A stretch of DNA of 64,000 nt from contig PNKX01000012.1 in assembly GCA_013822725.1 (NCBI GenBank), positions 62,001-126,000 of the forward strand. Direction: 5' to 3'. The DNA is from Pirellula sp. Its GTDB lineage: Bacteria > Planctomycetota > Planctomycetia > Pirellulales > Lacipirellulaceae. Below are positions 28,121 to 38,200 of the stretch, piece by piece. A program made the translations under genes and the position numbers. The notes beneath the pieces were generated by a model, which had not been told where the DNA came from, made no database searches, and was given only the letters and a program-made list of their open reading frames with translations. The first letter of the stretch is position 1. Every line of letters begins with the position of its first letter.

Positions 28121-29716
28121 ATGCAGGAACTCCGCTTTGACGATGCCCACGCGACGAAGTTGTTTGAGATTACTTGGGATCAAGATCAACAGTTTCGGAT
28201 GAATCCCGAAGTCGTGACGAGCCTTCTCCGCGAGCAGGTGCCCGTCCTGGAGTTCGTCCAGTGGAAAGTGAACCAGATCGACTTTGGCGGCGCGGAAACG
28301 GTGCTGCCCCTTAATGCTCAGTCGACGAATCAACACTTCACCCATCAGGCGGCATTGCAAGTGCTGGCAGCCGACTACGCCGGTGGCGTCGCCCTGGCGT
28401 CGTTGCTCACCGGTTGGCCGGTGCTGGGCGTACACCCGGTGGCGTCTCGGAATTCAGTTTCGCTGTGGCTGCTGAAGGTCGACATCAAGTTCCTGCGGCC
28501 TAGCGTCGCGGATCTGATCGTGACGGCCAAAATCGACCCCGATCTTCACGAGCGCATCCAAAAGCGGTTCTTCGAGGGGAAGAGCGTCATCGAAACGATC
28601 AACATCGAGTTCCGCAACGGCGACGTGCCGGTGGCGGAAGCGACAGCCACTTATTTCGCCCGGCAGTCCGACAAGCTGCGCGCCGAAGGCATCTCCACCG
28701 AGCGCGTCAACACGCTCTACCAGCTCAAGCTTACGTCCTCCGCCGAAATGATCGCCGGCGTTCGCGCTCGGGAAACCGGCACGCTGTTTGAAGATCCGTA
28801 CGCTTACCACATGGCAGGGCAGCATGGGGTCGCGATCGCCAATCGTTTCTGCGATCGCTCCCCGCAACTTGGCGGTATGGTCGCCGCGCGCACGCGGCAT
28901 CTCGACGACGCGCTCCGCAACTTTGTCCGCGCCGGCGGCCGCCAAGTCGTCAACGTCGGCGTCGGCTGGGATATGCGCGCTTTCCGGCTCGACTTGCCGG
29001 CAGGGATGAAGCTGTACGAACTCGACTTTCCCACGACGCTTGAAGAACGCCGCCGTCGACTTGCCCAACAAGAAGTCGATGAACGTCCCGGCGTCACGCG
29101 CGTCGAACTCCCAATCGACCTGCGCACCATGTCGCTCGCCGAGGTCCTGGCTGGTCAAGTCGACCTCGACCAGCCGGTGTTCTTGGCCTGGGAGGGGATG
29201 AGCATGTACTTCAGCGAGGAGGAAGTCCTCGCGATTTTGGAAGGAATGCGTCCGCTGCTGCATCACTCCGACAGCCTCTTGTGGCTCGACCTGATGGATC
29301 GCGAGCCGGTCGAAGCTCCCGAACGATTCCCGAGTTCGATCCAACAATTCATGCGCGGGATGCAGGTCTTGGGCGAGCCCTTCACCTTCGGCGTCGACGA
29401 CGCCGAGGAGTTCCTGCAATCGGCCGGATTACGTTGCCTCGAAGCGGTGACTTCGGACCTCTACTTGCCAGACAAGAACGATCCGGTCTACTCGGTCTAT
29501 CAATTCTGCGTGGCCAGTCGGATAAACGAACAGGTCGACGAGTCGCCGCTGACGTTTCAAGCGGCTCGCTTTGACGGCGCCATGGCGACCGCGAAGACGC
29601 CCCACTTCGCCCTTAACGGGCACGCCAACGGTCACGCGAACGGCCAAACCAACGCCACGCATCCTGGCGCGAATGCCGAAGCATACCTCGCCGATTTCCC
29701 GCGTCAGCCGCGATAG
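28121..29716 (+). CDS. Fusion of a hot-dog thioesterase-like domain and a TIGR00027/LCMT-type methyltransferase
   Basis: 531 aa from ATG 28121, preceded by GGAGAAG; the frame is open upstream, but the added residues look random. Residues about 1-205 (VLEFVQWKVNQIDFGGAETV, LGVHPVASRNSVSLWLLKVDI, VPVAEATATYFARQ) resemble the hot-dog domain of YiiD/DUF4442 proteins. Residues about 215-475 are a class I SAM methyltransferase of the leucine-carboxyl or polyketide O-methyltransferase type (ARTRHLDDALRNFVRAGGRQ, NVGVGWDMRAFRLDL, YELDFPTTLEERRRRL, WEGMSMYFSEEEV). The tail carries NGHANGHANGQTN. It might act on an acyl or carboxyl substrate, perhaps in lipid or polyketide metabolism. The substrate is unknown. 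Confidence 0.8.
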   Translation: MQELRFDDAHATKLFEITWDQDQQFRMNPEVVTSLLREQVPVLEFVQWKVNQIDFGGAETVLPLNAQSTNQHFTHQAALQVLAADYAGGVALASLLTGWPVLGVHPVASRNSVSLWLLKVDIKFLRPSVADLIVTAKIDPDLHERIQKRFFEGKSVIETINIEFRNGDVPVAEATATYFARQSDKLRAEGISTERVNTLYQLKLTSSAEMIAGVRARETGTLFEDPYAYHMAGQHGVAIANRFCDRSPQLGGMVAARTRHLDDALRNFVRAGGRQVVNVGVGWDMRAFRLDLPAGMKLYELDFPTTLEERRRRLAQQEVDERPGVTRVELPIDLRTMSLAEVLAGQVDLDQPVFLAWEGMSMYFSEEEVLAILEGMRPLLHHSDSLLWLDLMDREPVEAPERFPSSIQQFMRGMQVLGEPFTFGVDDAEEFLQSAGLRCLEAVTSDLYLPDKNDPVYSVYQFCVASRINEQVDESPLTFQAARFDGAMATAKTPHFALNGHANGHANGQTNATHPGANAEAYLADFPRQPR

Positions 29717-29755
29717 AAGACGCAGCGGATTGTGCTGGCCGAAGCTTGCCTTGGA

Positions 29756-31054
29756 CTACCGCACCGCCGTCGCGCACTCGCAGCCTTGCTTCGGCCCGAG
29801 CAGCTTCGTGAAGCTGATTGCCGCCGCGTGCGTCTGATCGTAGTGCTCGCTGTTGTCGTAGTCGCCGCCAATCAGCGCACTGTTGTCCTCGTACACATGC
29901 GACCCGAACGAGTACATGTACGCGAGATTGACGTTCCAATCGCGCCACATCCAGCCGTAGCCGAGCGACGTCGCCTGCTCCAAAGCCGCCGGGATGAAAA
30001 CTGTCATCGTGTCGGCCGGACTCGGATTGCGATGGTAGACGTAACCGGCGCGAACGACCCGCCCGCCGTTGAAGTGGTATTCGTAGCCCAGGCGGGTCGA
30101 AACTGTGTCCCGCCAATTGAGCGGAAACTCTTCTCGCAGTTCAGGAAACCCGGGGTTCGAAGGGTTCGACAGCGTGATGTCGAATGAATCAAACGCCGCG
30201 GCCCAATTGAACCAGATGACGTCCAGCGACACGACTTGCCGCGACGTCAGTTGCTGCCGCACGCCGAGTCCGACCGACTGCGGCCAGACGATAGTCGCCT
30301 CAGTGTCGTAGCTGCTTGAGCCAATCGGCGTGTTGACGTTCGTCGTTCCCGAAGCGTCAATCTTACTCTGGCTCTGGTACGCGGCGCCAATCGTCGTGCT
30401 GTCGGTCAGTTGATACTGCACGCCCGCCGACCAGACGAGCGCGAAGCCGTCGACCTCCATATCAAGCAACGTCGGCAGGCCCGGAAATCCAGGTCCCTGC
30501 AGCGTGTAAGGCCCTTCGAAATTCGCGAACGATAGCGCCGGTCCAATCGTGGCGCCGAACGACAATCGATCGTCGGGCGTGTACGACGCTCCAAACAACA
30601 GTTTCGACAGCGAACCAAACGACTTATATCGCTGCGGTCCGGTGAACGGCGCTGGTCCGTTCAGATTGAAGATGGAGCCGAAGCCGGCTGGCGAAAAAAT
30701 GCCGGCGCCGAATGCCCACTGGTCCGACATCTTGCGGATGTAGGAGATCTCCGGCATCACGTAAAACTGATGCTGGCCAACGACGTCGTTGTTGTCTGGA
30801 TCGGAGTACTGGAACTCCGTCCACAACCCCGTGGCGCCCAACTGGAACATTCCCTCGCTCTCGATTTGCCCCATCGCGGCGGGATTATCGTGAAGGATGG
30901 AGCCGTTGTCGGCAAAGCCGATGTTCGTGCCGCCGCGGCCGATCGTGTAGGCCGAGACGCCGTCGAGAATAATGCCGTCGGCCAGCGCCGAACCGAAGCT
31001 CAGCAGGCTCAACGCCGCTCCGAACACGACTTGCGGCGGGCGTCGCACGGGCAC
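29756..31054 (-). CDS. FadL/TodX-type outer-membrane transport protein
   Basis: 432 aa with a signal peptide (VVFGAALSLLSFGSALADG, cut near 26). After it the sequence shows the FadL N-terminal plug pattern: GRGGTNIGFADNGSILHDNPAAM, like the 'G-AG-A-A-DAST-NPAG' signature. Alternating polar/aromatic beta strands run to the C-terminus (SLGYGWMWRDWNVNLAYMYS). FadL-family beta-barrels carry hydrophobic molecules such as long-chain fatty acids or aromatics across the outer membrane. The gene is convergent with the methyltransferase fusion (39 bp between stops). It ends in a short GCECATAVR rather than a terminal aromatic. Confidence 0.88.
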   Translation of the reverse strand: MPVRRPPQVVFGAALSLLSFGSALADGIILDGVSAYTIGRGGTNIGFADNGSILHDNPAAMGQIESEGMFQLGATGLWTEFQYSDPDNNDVVGQHQFYVMPEISYIRKMSDQWAFGAGIFSPAGFGSIFNLNGPAPFTGPQRYKSFGSLSKLLFGASYTPDDRLSFGATIGPALSFANFEGPYTLQGPGFPGLPTLLDMEVDGFALVWSAGVQYQLTDSTTIGAAYQSQSKIDASGTTNVNTPIGSSSYDTEATIVWPQSVGLGVRQQLTSRQVVSLDVIWFNWAAAFDSFDITLSNPSNPGFPELREEFPLNWRDTVSTRLGYEYHFNGGRVVRAGYVYHRNPSPADTMTVFIPAALEQATSLGYGWMWRDWNVNLAYMYSFGSHVYEDNSALIGGDYDNSEHYDQTHAAAISFTKLLGPKQGCECATAVR

Positions 31055-31235
31055 TCCTTTACCGCCGGGGTAGCCGGCGCCGTTGGCGTGAACTGCGATC
31101 CATGCAGTTCTTTAGGGTAAAAGATCGGCTCGCGGGTCGACGCACTAGCAGGCAATTCGGGCGATGATGCTGCACCAATCGACAGTGATGGCGCCGACTA
31201 TGCCGATTGCGAAAACCCTGTGCGGCCTCTGGTAT

Positions 31236-32294
31236 CTAGACCAACGCCGGTTCGGGCGTCGTCGAAGGTAGTTCAGGCCGAGCGGCCGCAGTCTCCGCCG
31301 AACCTTCCAGCGACTCCGAGATTCGCACGACTTCATCCTCGCGCCGCAGGAAGGCCTCGACGACGTCGGGATCGAACTGCGTCCCGATCCCGTCGAGAAT
31401 AATCTGGCGGGCCTTCTCATGGCTGAACTTCGGCTTGTAGACCCGCTGGCTGCGGAGCGCGTCGTAGACGTCCGCCAGTGCCGTCAGTCGGCCGCAGAGG
31501 GGGATCTGCTTGCCTTGCAATCCGAACGGGTAACCGGCGCCGTCGAACCGTTCGTGGTGAGTGAACGCGATGTCGCGCGCCATTGAGAGGAACTTCGCGT
31601 CGGGGTGAGCTTTCGTCGCCGCCGCCAGCGTTTCGCCGCCGATGTTGACGTGCTGCTTCATGATCTCGAACTCCTCCTTGGTGAGAGGGCCCGGTTTCAG
31701 GAGCACAGCATCGGGAATGCCGACCTTGCCGATGTCGTGCAAGGGGCTCGTGAGATACATCAACTGCACGTAGTCGCCGTCGACGACGTCTCGATATTTG
31801 TCCCACGTCGACAGTTCTTCAGAGAGGATGCGGCAGTACTCGCGGATCCGCTCAAGATGAAGTCCCGTGTCGGTATCGCGCGATTCGGCCAGCTTCGCCA
31901 GCGTGAAGAGCATGACGTCGCGGCTTTGCAGCGACAAAATCCGCTCGCCCGTGCGCAGCCGAACCCGCAGTTCGTTCGGCTGAAATGGCTTGGTCAGGAA
32001 ATCGTCGGCGCCAGCCTTGAGACCTTCGACGACGTGCCCGGCTCCGTATGAAGTGATCAGAATGAAGAAGATGTAGCCGCTCCATTGCCGGCACCGAATC
32101 TGTCGGCAGAGTTCCGGCCCGTTCATCTCCGGCATCTCCCAATCGGAAATGACGATCGAAAACTTCCCGGAGCGAATCAGATGAAACGCCTCGCGCCCAT
32201 TGGACGCGACGGTCACTTCGTAACCGAAGTGGACCAACGTGTTCGCGAGGAACTCGGCGGAGACGACGTCGTCGTCGACAACAAGTACGTGCAT
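31236..32294 (-). CDS. Response regulator with HD-GYP domain (c-di-GMP phosphodiesterase)
   Basis: 352 aa with the start at MHVLVVDDDVVSAEFLANTL; an in-frame ATG at 32381 would add 29 non-receiver residues and run into the Hpt gene. Receiver: phospho-Asp in VISDWEMPEMNG, Lys in TKPFQPNELR. The HD-GYP domain (about 145-325) has LTSPLHDIGKVGIPD, FTHHERFDGAGYP and ALADVYDALRS, with all metal-ligand and GYP residues kept, so it should hydrolyse c-di-GMP. The C-terminal roughly 25 residues are a Pro/Thr-rich tail. The gene lies 43 bp after an Hpt protein, suggesting the pair forms part of a phosphorelay controlling c-di-GMP. Confidence 0.93.
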   Translation of the reverse strand: MHVLVVDDDVVSAEFLANTLVHFGYEVTVASNGREAFHLIRSGKFSIVISDWEMPEMNGPELCRQIRCRQWSGYIFFILITSYGAGHVVEGLKAGADDFLTKPFQPNELRVRLRTGERILSLQSRDVMLFTLAKLAESRDTDTGLHLERIREYCRILSEELSTWDKYRDVVDGDYVQLMYLTSPLHDIGKVGIPDAVLLKPGPLTKEEFEIMKQHVNIGGETLAAATKAHPDAKFLSMARDIAFTHHERFDGAGYPFGLQGKQIPLCGRLTALADVYDALRSQRVYKPKFSHEKARQIILDGIGTQFDPDVVEAFLRREDEVVRISESLEGSAETAAARPELPSTTPEPALV

Positions 32295-32337
32295 AGTTGA
32301 ACTCGTCAAGTTGAGCGTCGAGGCGTCCTCGACTCGC

Positions 32338-32733
32338 TTAGGGCGTCGCCGCCAAAGAAGGTTGTGCATCTCGCGACTCATCGCCGGAGAGGATCGCGGC
32401 GCATTCGTTCCACTCTTGTCGAAACTGAGCGCAGCGCGCCGCCAGCACGTCCGTGAATTCCTTGTTCGCCGCCGTCCACAATTCGCTCGCTCGTGCGCTC
32501 AGATTGTTGGCGCCCGCGTTGGCGCACGCTCCTTTGAGTCGATGGGCAATCTGCTGCACCCGCGGCAGGTCGGCGGTTTGAATCGCGTCTTCCAGTGCTG
32601 CTAAGTCTTCTTCGCAGCGAGTTTGAAAGATCGTTAGAATCCTTTCCACGAAGTCTAAATTCCCCATGCAACGTCCCATCAAATCGTCGACGTTGATGAC
32701 TTTGGCCAGCGCATCAAATTTGGTAGCTGTCAT
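32338..32733 (-). CDS. Hpt-domain phosphotransfer protein
   Basis: 131 aa, single four-helix Hpt domain. AHRLKGACANAGANNLSA holds the phospho-accepting His (about residue 64) and the following Lys-Gly. Upstream helices read VDDLMGRCMGNLDFVERIL. It passes phosphate between a hybrid kinase and a response regulator. Its partner is probably the adjacent receiver-HD-GYP protein. The donor kinase is not in the operon; the hybrid kinase at 21613-27561 is one candidate in the window, but this is only a guess. Confidence 0.88.
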   Translation of the reverse strand: MTATKFDALAKVINVDDLMGRCMGNLDFVERILTIFQTRCEEDLAALEDAIQTADLPRVQQIAHRLKGACANAGANNLSARASELWTAANKEFTDVLAARCAQFRQEWNECAAILSGDESRDAQPSLAATP

Positions 32734-33180
32734 ACGTCAATCTCGTGATTGGAAAGTTGCGTACCCGATCCCATCTGTTTTGCCGCTTTCGTAAGTTGAC
32801 GATTGCCGCACTGGCCCGTACCGACGCGCGAGTGCGACATGATGACTCGCTCAATGCCGACGTACACCACCAAAATGCCATCTGCCGACTACGGCATGAT
32901 CGTTGAAAGCGCGTCAATCGCTAAGAAACTCTAGCCCACTCCTCGGAGGCGGGGTCATAGGGCGCCGATCGTTACCTAATCAAGAGATTTCGCAACTGCG
33001 CAAGTCGTCGAGGCGCCAACGCGCATTGCCGCAGCATCTGATCTAAGATAAATCCGGTGCGAACGACACGGCCGATGATGCTTCGCATAGCGGTTGTAAC
33101 GGCACTAACGGCTCTGCACATCGCACGGAAGAATTACCGAGGCGGCGGCGATCGGAGGGTCGTTGCGAACGGCGGGGAGA
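32734..33180. other. Intergenic region, no gene supported
   Basis: About 450 bp between the transglutaminase-like gene and the Hpt gene, which read in the same direction. Short open frames on both strands lack ribosome sites and recognisable content. It presumably holds the promoter of the hpt/HD-GYP pair. Confidence 0.35.
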
Positions 33181-34032
33181 TTATTCCCCCACGACCTGCA
33201 CCGAAACTTCCAGACCGCGGAAGGCGGTCGAAGATCCCGACCAGGAACCAGCCAATGGCATCGCCTTCTCCTGCTCGCGGGCCACGGCGACAGAAACATG
33301 CTCGGCGCCCACAAGCTTGTTGTTCGTAGGGTCGTAGCCGCGCCATCCCGCGCCAGGGAGATAAATCTCCACCCAGGCGTGCGTCGCCCCATGCTGCCCT
33401 TCGCCCATCTGAATGTAGCCGGTGACAAACCGCGCCGCGAAGCCCCAGTGCCGCGCCGCCTCCATCATGAACACGGCATAATCGCGACAAGAGCCCGAGC
33501 CTATGGCCAGCGTCCGACACGGTAGCTGCACGCCTGCCGCCTCGCGCGCGATGTAAGTGAACGCCTCAAAGATCCGCGTATTCAGCGCCAGCAGGAGATC
33601 AGACGTGTTGACGAGTTGCCCCGGTCGATAAAGATCAAGCAGCCACGACTGCACCGCTGGTCCATCGTGGGGGTAGCTCGGAATCCGGTACGGTACGATC
33701 TCGATCTGCTCTTCAGCCCCGTACTGAAACGGGTAGGACGACGCCTGCGGATCGATCAGACAATCAATCGGCCTGTCGTCGTAAATCTCCGCGTCAATTT
33801 CTGAGTGGACTCGCAGCTGAGTCGCCGGTTCCAGGAAGTCGATCACCGCGATCGAGTTGCCATAGACGTCCCGCAGCCAGCGGACGTTCGCCGCCGGTTC
33901 GATCTGGAGGCTCATCGACGAAATATGCAGGTCGTGCCCTTCGCGCGGACGAATCATGGCCCGGTGCGTGCCGAACGTCACGGGTTCGTGGTAGGCGTAG
34001 CAGGTATCGTGGATGATGCGGATGCGTTTCAT
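33181..34032 (-). CDS. Transglutaminase-like cysteine peptidase-fold protein
   Basis: 283 aa. The N-terminal part (about 1-95) is the beta domain seen in bacterial transglutaminase-like proteins (HDTCYAYHEPVTFGTHRAMI). The catalytic triad is visible: Cys in LAIGSGSCRDYAVFM, His in GATHAWVEIYLPG and Asp in YDPTNNKLVG. There is no signal peptide. Such proteins act as peptidases, amidases or cross-linkers, and some work with peptide-ligase operons; no such partner genes are adjacent here. It is a stand-alone gene, and its substrate is unknown. Confidence 0.88.
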   Translation of the reverse strand: MKRIRIIHDTCYAYHEPVTFGTHRAMIRPREGHDLHISSMSLQIEPAANVRWLRDVYGNSIAVIDFLEPATQLRVHSEIDAEIYDDRPIDCLIDPQASSYPFQYGAEEQIEIVPYRIPSYPHDGPAVQSWLLDLYRPGQLVNTSDLLLALNTRIFEAFTYIAREAAGVQLPCRTLAIGSGSCRDYAVFMMEAARHWGFAARFVTGYIQMGEGQHGATHAWVEIYLPGAGWRGYDPTNNKLVGAEHVSVAVAREQEKAMPLAGSWSGSSTAFRGLEVSVQVVGE

Positions 34033-34258
34033 GGATGTCGCTAGGTTGAGAGTAGCGGCGAGACGCCCTGATTCTAAGGCGATTTCAGCAGGCTAGATAC
34101 GGCTGACGTGCTCGCAACGACAATCCCCGAAATTATCTTACAGCCCTGATTCTGGCCCTGTTCCTGTCTTCCAGCCCGTCTTGCTGACTCAGCCGCCGAC
34201 TTGAAGTAATATAAAGTTCTTCCTCCAAGTTGGTGATCATCCGAGCGGGAGCCTTGCT

Positions 34259-35197
34259 GTGCGTTTCCTGAGTACCGCCGTCGTGTTGTCGATTCATCTC
34301 TCGCTGTTCGCCGGCCTGGCCGCCGCCCGGCCATGGTCGGACAAGTCGGGCAAGTACGAACTCGACGCCGATTTGATTTCGTTCGACGACGAGTTCGTCA
34401 TCCTCCGCCGCGCCGACAAGGAGTTGGCCGCCTTGGCGATCGCCCAACTTTCCGACGACGACCGCAAGTACCTCGAATCGCAGGAAGCCAAGGATGCCAA
34501 AACCAAGTCGTTCTCCGCGTCGCAAGAGTGGACCTTGCGGGGCGGGCAAACCGTCAAAGGGAAGGTCGTTGATTTCGCCGATCGCGACGTCACGATCGAC
34601 CGCCGCCGTGGACGGATCTTCGTCAACGATCGGTTGATGAACAACCTCCCCGAGTTCTACCGCAATCTCATCCCGCAGATCGTCGCCCAAGAGAAGAAAC
34701 TTCCTTTGACCGACGGTCGCGCCCTGCGACGCTGGCTTATCGATCAGGGCGACCAGCCGCAGACCTTCCACGTTCAGGGCGTCGTCATCGAGGACGAAAA
34801 AGGGGACGAGTTTGCAGTTCCGTTCTTCCTGTTCTCCGACGCCGACCTCAAGTTACTGCAGCCCGGTTGGAACGAATGGCTCGCCGCCCACGACAAGCGA
34901 GACTACGAATCGGAAGACGACCAAGGTTTTTTCCTCCGCTCACTCGCCGCCGCCCGGCAGCAAGATGCAGAGTTGCAGCGTGAAATTGCGTTGATGCAGC
35001 TCACGATGCAAACCATCCAAGCTGGCGTCACCTCGCTCTGGGAAGTGACGCTCTACCCAACCGCTGGCCAGGGAGGCCCGCCGCTGTGGGTGGTCGTCAC
35101 CGGCCGCGATAGCAACCAGGCCACGTTCGCTGCCATGGAACAGAACCCTGGCTACGTCGCCGGCCCCGTCCGCCGCGTTTCGCGCCGCGGACGCTAA
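34259..35197 (+). CDS. Secreted SHD1-domain protein
   Basis: 312 aa starting at GTG, with GGGAG upstream. A signal peptide (FLSTAVVLSIHLSLFAGLAA) is followed by an SHD1 domain: RPWSDKSGKYELDADLISFD ... ILRRADKELAALAIAQLSDDDRKYL. A second, weaker SHD1-like stretch follows (EWTLRGGQTVKGKVVDFADR). The rest is a mixed helical region with a coiled-coil-like segment (AAARQQDAELQREIALMQL). In planctomycetes SHD1 domains are widespread in exported proteins of unknown role; in yeast Sla1 the domain binds NPFxD peptides. The gene converges on the RND pump gene with only 6 bp between stops. Confidence 0.82.
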   Translation: MRFLSTAVVLSIHLSLFAGLAAARPWSDKSGKYELDADLISFDDEFVILRRADKELAALAIAQLSDDDRKYLESQEAKDAKTKSFSASQEWTLRGGQTVKGKVVDFADRDVTIDRRRGRIFVNDRLMNNLPEFYRNLIPQIVAQEKKLPLTDGRALRRWLIDQGDQPQTFHVQGVVIEDEKGDEFAVPFFLFSDADLKLLQPGWNEWLAAHDKRDYESEDDQGFFLRSLAAARQQDAELQREIALMQLTMQTIQAGVTSLWEVTLYPTAGQGGPPLWVVVTGRDSNQATFAAMEQNPGYVAGPVRRVSRRGR

Positions 35198-35203
35198 TCT
35201 CTC

Positions 35204-38200
35204 TTACCGCCGTTTCTTCTTTACCGCCGACACCGGTTCGCGGATCCCGTAAAAGATCGCGAACAGCACCGGCGCGACCAGCAGCGTCAGCACGCAAGCG
35301 AACGACAAGCCGAACATAATCGCCACCGCCATCGACGCGAAGAACGGATCCTGCGTCAGCGGGATCATGCCGAGCACGGTCGTGATCGCCACCATCATCA
35401 CGGGGCGCAGCTTCGCGACGCTCCCTTCGATAATCGCCTGGTGAGGATCGGTCCCAGCCTGGATCTCCTGAAAAATCTTGCTCAGCACGACGATCGAGTT
35501 CTTGATCTGCTCGCCGCCGAGCGACAGCACGCCGAGCAGGGCCATGAACCCGAACGGCATCCCGGTCAGCAGCAGCCCCGCCGTAACGCCAATGATCGCC
35601 AGCGGCGCGATCAGCCAGATCACGAGCGTCGTCCGAATCGAGTTGAACAGACAGACGACGATGAGCACCATCAACGCGAGCGCCGCCGGCAGCGATTTGG
35701 CGAGCGCCGCCCGGGCGTCGCGCGAGTCCTCGTACTCGCCCCCCCACTGCAGCGAGTAGCCGGCCGGGAGCTTGATCTTCTCGACGGCTCCTCGCACGCG
35801 GCTGAACAATTCGCTCGGCAACCCCGACCGCGGATCGGCGTGGATCGTGACCGTTGGAAAGCGATCACGACGCATCACGACTGGGTCTTCCCAGCTCACG
35901 TCGACCGACGACACGACCTGGCTGAGCGGAATCATCCGCCCCGCCACGGGACTCCATATCTGCATGCTTCGCAGCACGTCGACGTCGTTCCGCTCCGCAA
36001 GCGGCGGCCGGGCGACGATCGGCAGCAAGCGCGTCTCTTGCGGGAACATCCCGCGATCAGCCCCTGGCTCGCGGAAGAAGCCGACCGCGCGTCCTTCGAA
36101 CCCCGTCTCCAATGCTTGAGCGACTTCCACCCGCGTGATGCCGTTCCGCCGGGCCTGCAGTTCGAACAGATCTGGCCGGATCACCTTCTCCCGTTCCCGC
36201 CAGTCGTGCCGCACGCCGATGGCGTTGCCGTCGTCTTCAATCGCGCGCACCGCGCGATCGGCCAACTGCCGCAGGATCGCCGGATCGGGTCCTTGGAAAC
36301 GAGCTTGAATACGTCCGCCGGCCCCTGGGCCCAGCAGGAATTTCTTCGCGACCGCGTTCGCGTTGGGGAACCGCTCGTCGAGTTCCTGCTGGATGTCAAC
36401 GATCAGCCGATCGATATCGTCCGCGTCCTTCACATCGACCAGAAACTGCACAAACGCCCGATTCTCTCGCTCCGGCGAGTAGACAAGCATGAACCGCAAC
36501 CCGCCGCCGCCAACAAACGTGGTGACGTTGCTCACCCCCTTCTGCCGCTGGATGAATTCTTCGATCGCGGTCGCAGTCGATTCGGTGTTGCGAATGTGCG
36601 TCCCTGCCGGCAGGAAGACGTCGACCATGAACTGCGGTCGCGTCGCCGGCGGGAAGAAGCTCTGCGAGACGTAGCCGAAGCCGTAGAGCGCCGCGATGAA
36701 CGCGACGATCGAGAGGACCATCACCGTCCCGCGCCAGCGGAGCGAGAGCGCCAGCAGCCGTCGGTACGCACTAAAGATCGGCCCGCCGTAGGGATCGTGG
36801 CTGACGCCCTCCACGACCGGTTTCGGCGAGAAGAGCATGCTGCTCAGCAGCGGGGTGATCGTGATCGCCGAGATCCAACTGAGCGTCAGCGAGATGAAGA
36901 TCACCCAAAATAGCGAGTTACAGTACTCGCCCGTGCTGTCGTTCGAGAGCCCGATCGCCGCGAAGGCGATCACGGCGATCGCGGTCGCCCCGAAGAGCGA
37001 CCACTGGTTGTTCGTCACCGCTTCGCGGACGACTTCCATCTTCTCGCGGCCCGCCTCGATGCCGACTTTGATCCCCTCGATGATGATGATCGCGTTGTCG
37101 GTCAGCATGCAGAGGGCGATGATGAGCGCCCCGAGCGAGATCCGCTCCATGAGAATGTCGCCGTCGAGGTACATCACCAGGAACGTCGCCATGATGGTGA
37201 GGAAGAGGACCATGCCGATGATCAACCCGGTCCGCAGCCCCATCGCGAACATCAGGACGATGACGACGATGCTCACCGCCTTGACGAGGTTGAACATGAA
37301 GTCGCTCGTCGCCGCGGTAACCGCCTCGGGTTGGAAGTTGATTTCCTCGATCTCGATGCCGATCGGTTGATTCCGCTTCAGCTGGTCGAGCTTCTGCCGG
37401 ACCGCCTGGCCCATGGTGACGACGTTGCCCCCCTGGATCGTCGAGATCCCGAGGCCGATCGCTTCCTGCCCGTCGTACTTCAGAATCCGCCGCGGCGGAT
37501 CACGGTCGGCGCGCTCGATCGTCGCGACGTCGCGGAGGACGAGTTGCCGCCCGGCGGAGTCATTGCCGACGACCAGTTCCAGCATCTCGTCCGCGGAGTT
37601 GAACCCTCCCTTGGGGTCGAGCGCCAGATGCTCGTCGCCGACCTGGACGCGGCCGCCGTCGGCGACGACGTTACGCGCCTGCAGCTGGGCATAGATCTCA
37701 TCCTCGTTCAGCCCGAGCGTCGCGAGCCGCTGCCGCGAGATCTCCAGGTAGACGAGCTCCTGCTGCTCGCTGAAGAGGTCGACCTTTTTCACGTCGGTCG
37801 CCAATAGTAGCTCGCGGCGGAGGAACTCCGCGTAGCGACGCAGTTCCTGCTGCGAGTAACCGTCGCCGGTAATCGCCAGGAAGACGCCGTAGACGTCGCC
37901 GAAGTCGTCGACGACCATCGACTGGCCGCGGGCCGAGGGGGGGAGCTGCCGCTGGACGTCGGCGATCTTGCGACGGAGCTCGTCCCAGACCTGCGGGATC
38001 GAGTGTTTGTCGAATTCGTCCTTGATCACCACGGTCACCACCGAGCGGCCACGCGTCGACTCGGACTCGACTCGCTCAAGTTGGCCGAGCTGCTGGACGG
38101 CGATCTCGATCGGGTTGGTCACCTCGCGCGCCACGTCCTCGGCGCTCGCCCCGGGGTAGGGGGTGATGACGAGCGCTTCCTTAATCGTGAACTCGGGATC

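Noticed and set aside
35441-36913. 490-codon + strand frame opposite the RND permease
   Set aside because: Shadow of a well-conserved transporter gene; Arg/His/Asp-rich composition typical of antisense reading.
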